Below are positions 4,554-6,421 of a stretch of 6,421 bases of DNA, in pieces; positions within the stretch are counted from its first letter, which is position 1; each line of letters opens with the position of its first letter. The translations under genes and the position numbers were made by a program. The DNA lies in the NCBI GenBank assembly GCA_025965735.1, contig JAOPWK010000271.1, positions 1 through 6,421 of the forward strand, read 5' to 3'. Under the pieces are notes generated by a model, which was not told the origin of the DNA, did not search any database, and saw nothing but the letters and a program-made list of their open reading frames with translations. The DNA comes from Frankiales bacterium (GTDB taxonomy: Bacteria > Actinomycetota > Actinomycetes > Mycobacteriales > SCTD01).

Positions 4554-6421
4554 GGCCGCACTCCCTGCGGCTGCGGGCGTTCGGCCCCTTCGCGGAGGAG
4601 GTCGTGGTGGACCTCGACGCGCTGGCCGCCAGCGGGCTGTTCCTGCTGCACGGTGAGACCGGCGCCGGCAAGACGACCCTGCTCGACGGGATCGGCTTCG
4701 CGCTCTACGGCCGGGTGCCGGGGGTCCGGGGCAAGACCGGGCGGCTGCGGTCCGACCACGCCGACCCCTCCGTGCGCACGGAGGTGGAGCTCGAGGTGAC
4801 GCTGGGCGGCCGCCGGTGGCGCATCACCCGCAGCCCGGCGCAGGAGCGGGCGAAGTCCCGCGGCACGGGCACCACCACCGAGCAGGCGCGGGTGCTGCTC
4901 GAGGAGCTGCAGGGCGGCGCCTGGACCACCGTGTCCACCCGCATCGACGAGGCCGCGGCGGAGCTCGACCCGCTGCTGGGCATGAGCGCCGACCAGTTCT
5001 TCCAGGTCGTGCTGCTGCCGCAGGGGGAGTTCGCGCAGTTCCTGCGCGCCGACAGCGGCAAGCGCGGCGAGCTGCTGCAGCGGCTGTTTGCCACCGAGCG
5101 GTTCAAGGCGGTGGAGGAGTGGCTGGTCGCGCGCCGCATCAGCACCTCCACGGAGGTGGCCGCCGCGCGCCAGGAGCTGGACCTGCTGGCAGCCCGGCTG
5201 GCACAGGCCGCGGGGGTCGAGGTGCCGTCGCCCGTGCCGGCGGAGTGGGGGCCGTCGCTGCTGGCGGAGACGAACGCTGAGGTGGCCTCGGCGCAGGCAG
5301 CGGTGACGGCGGCGACGGTCGCCCTGACGTCCTGTCGTGAGGCGGCTGACCAGGCCGCGCGACTGGCCGGGCTGCAGCAGCGCCGGGCTTCGGCACTCGC
5401 CGCGCGGCAGCGGCTGGAGCAGGCGCGGCCGGCGCAGGACGCGCTGCGGGTGGAGCTGCGCACCGCGGCGCGGGCGGCAGAGCTGGTGACCGTGCTGGAC
5501 GAGGCCGCCGAGCGGCAGTCGCTCGCCGCGCAGGCCGGGTCGGCGGAGGCCTCTGCCCGCGCGCTGCTGGCGCCGGTGGGGCTGCCGGTGGACGCCTCGC
5601 TCCCGTCGCTGGTCACCGCGGCCGACAGCGCCCGCCGCCGCAGCGGACGGCTGGAGGCGCTGCGCGGCGTGGCGGACGCGCTGGCCGAGGAGCAAGGCCT
5701 GCAGCGGGCGGCCTCCGCCGAGAGCGCGGCTGCCGCAGCCGGACTGCGCGAGGTGCAGGTGCGGTTGGTCGCGCTGCCGGAGCAGCGCGCAGCGGCGCGC
5801 GCGGACGTGGCGGCTGCGCAGGCGGCGGCGGAGCGGCTGCCGGTCGTCGAGGCGGCGGCGGCGGTGCTGGCGATGGCGCGAACGGAGGCCACCGGCCTCG
5901 CGGCGACGGTGCTGCGGCTGGAGCAGCTGCGCGAGGAGCACGTTCTGGCGCGCGAGACCCTGGTGTCGCTGCGCGAGAAGGAGAACGACCTGCGCGAGGC
6001 GCGCTTCGTGTCGATGGTCGCCGAGCTGGCGGACCGGCTCGAGGACGGCGCCCCGTGCGAGGTCTGCGGCGCGACCTCGCACCCGGACCCCTACCTCGGC
6101 GACGGCGAGAGCGTCACCCGCGACGACGAGGACCGGGCACGGATCGCCGCCGAGCACGCTGCTCGGCAGGTCGCCGACGTCGAGGCGCGACTGGCCGCCG
6201 AGGCCGCCACCGCGGACGGCCACCGCGCGCGGCTGGCGGCGACAGGGCACGCCGACGACGACCTGGAGCCGCTGTGGGCGGAGCTGCAGGAGGCGCTGTC
6301 GTCGCTGCGGGCGCTGGCCGGCACGCTGCCGCGCTGCACCGCCTCGCTGGAGCAGCTCGACGCGGCGCAGGTCACGGCTGAGGCCGCTCGTGCCCGGATC
6401 GAGGGGGAGCTGGCGGGCGCC
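4550..6421 (+). CDS. sbcC: SbcC, Rad50-type ATPase subunit of SbcCD (3' end beyond window)
   Basis: The frame is open from ATG 4550 to the window end: 624 residues of a protein that is usually ~1000. Order of parts: N-terminal ATPase lobe (~1-190) with Walker A GETGAGKT at 35-42 and the Q-loop segment LLPQGEFAQFLRA (Q158); an alanine-, glutamate- and arginine-rich coiled coil (~190-495); the zinc hook CEVCGATSHP with C503 and C506; then the start of the returning coil. The missing part should carry the signature motif, Walker B and the second ATPase half. SbcC binds SbcD, and ATP binding controls access of the nuclease to DNA; the hook dimerises arms through Zn2+. The hook has Glu where the common form has Pro (CPxC). 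The gene overlaps sbcD by ATGA. The alanine-rich coil is typical of high-GC homologues. No frameshift was seen. Confidence 0.95.
   Translation, partial: MRPHSLRLRAFGPFAEEVVVDLDALAASGLFLLHGETGAGKTTLLDGIGFALYGRVPGVRGKTGRLRSDHADPSVRTEVELEVTLGGRRWRITRSPAQERAKSRGTGTTTEQARVLLEELQGGAWTTVSTRIDEAAAELDPLLGMSADQFFQVVLLPQGEFAQFLRADSGKRGELLQRLFATERFKAVEEWLVARRISTSTEVAAARQELDLLAARLAQAAGVEVPSPVPAEWGPSLLAETNAEVASAQAAVTAATVALTSCREAADQAARLAGLQQRRASALAARQRLEQARPAQDALRVELRTAARAAELVTVLDEAAERQSLAAQAGSAEASARALLAPVGLPVDASLPSLVTAADSARRRSGRLEALRGVADALAEEQGLQRAASAESAAAAAGLREVQVRLVALPEQRAAARADVAAAQAAAERLPVVEAAAAVLAMARTEATGLAATVLRLEQLREEHVLARETLVSLREKENDLREARFVSMVAELADRLEDGAPCEVCGATSHPDPYLGDGESVTRDDEDRARIAAEHAARQVADVEARLAAEAATADGHRARLAATGHADDDLEPLWAELQEALSSLRALAGTLPRCTASLEQLDAAQVTAEAARARIEGELAGA

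Noticed and set aside
4064..6250. 728-codon minus-strand open frame opposite sbcD/sbcC
   Set aside because: Low-complexity shadow of sbcC; the plus-strand frame carries Walker A, Q-loop and zinc hook.
1..6421. CRISPR array, insertion sequence, transposase or toxin-antitoxin pair
   Set aside because: No regularly spaced repeats, no transposase motifs or terminal repeats, and no gene pair with such features.

Overview
The window is very GC-rich (clearly above 70% by eye), with strong G/C preference at third codon positions and many GTG starts. Its families are typical of actinomycetes: a GAF-ANTAR protein, a stand-alone MEDS-domain protein, an Rv1481-like VWA membrane protein and SbcD/SbcC. 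I read it as a chromosomal segment of a high-GC actinomycete and cannot name the genus.

Left edge (1-137): positions 84-126 are the 3' half of a tRNA with a CAT anticodon (anticodon loop, variable loop, T-arm, acceptor strand and discriminator A). The 5' half is missing. This is the usual scar of a tyrosine-recombinase element integrated in a tRNA gene, so bases 1-83 may be the far end of an integrated element and everything to the right resident chromosome.

Sensory block (138-1731): on the minus strand, a MEDS-domain sensor is followed by a 62-residue zinc-ribbon protein. Divergent from them, on the plus strand, is a GAF-ANTAR protein, a likely signal-sensing RNA-binding antiterminator. The 103-bp gap between the divergent starts holds a perfect 7-bp inverted repeat with a 6-nt loop, a small hairpin that buries the GAF-ANTAR start codon, and a small hairpin that exposes the MEDS Shine-Dalgarno in its loop.

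Minus-strand trio (1728-3273): a BatA/Rv1481-like VWA membrane protein, a 66-residue helical protein of unknown function, and a 99-residue membrane protein with three probable transmembrane segments. The last converges on the GAF-ANTAR gene, and their stop codons overlap in a shared CTAG.

Right side (3381-6421): sbcD and sbcC overlap by ATGA and encode the Mre11/Rad50-type nuclease-ATPase that processes DNA ends and hairpins. SbcC runs off the window just after its zinc hook. sbcD has no visible Shine-Dalgarno and a TANNNT element 6 nt before its ATG, which suggests a leaderless transcript.

The most unusual items are the truncated tRNA (candidate att site) and the divergent MEDS / GAF-ANTAR pair with its structured intergenic region. 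The rest is ordinary core-genome content.
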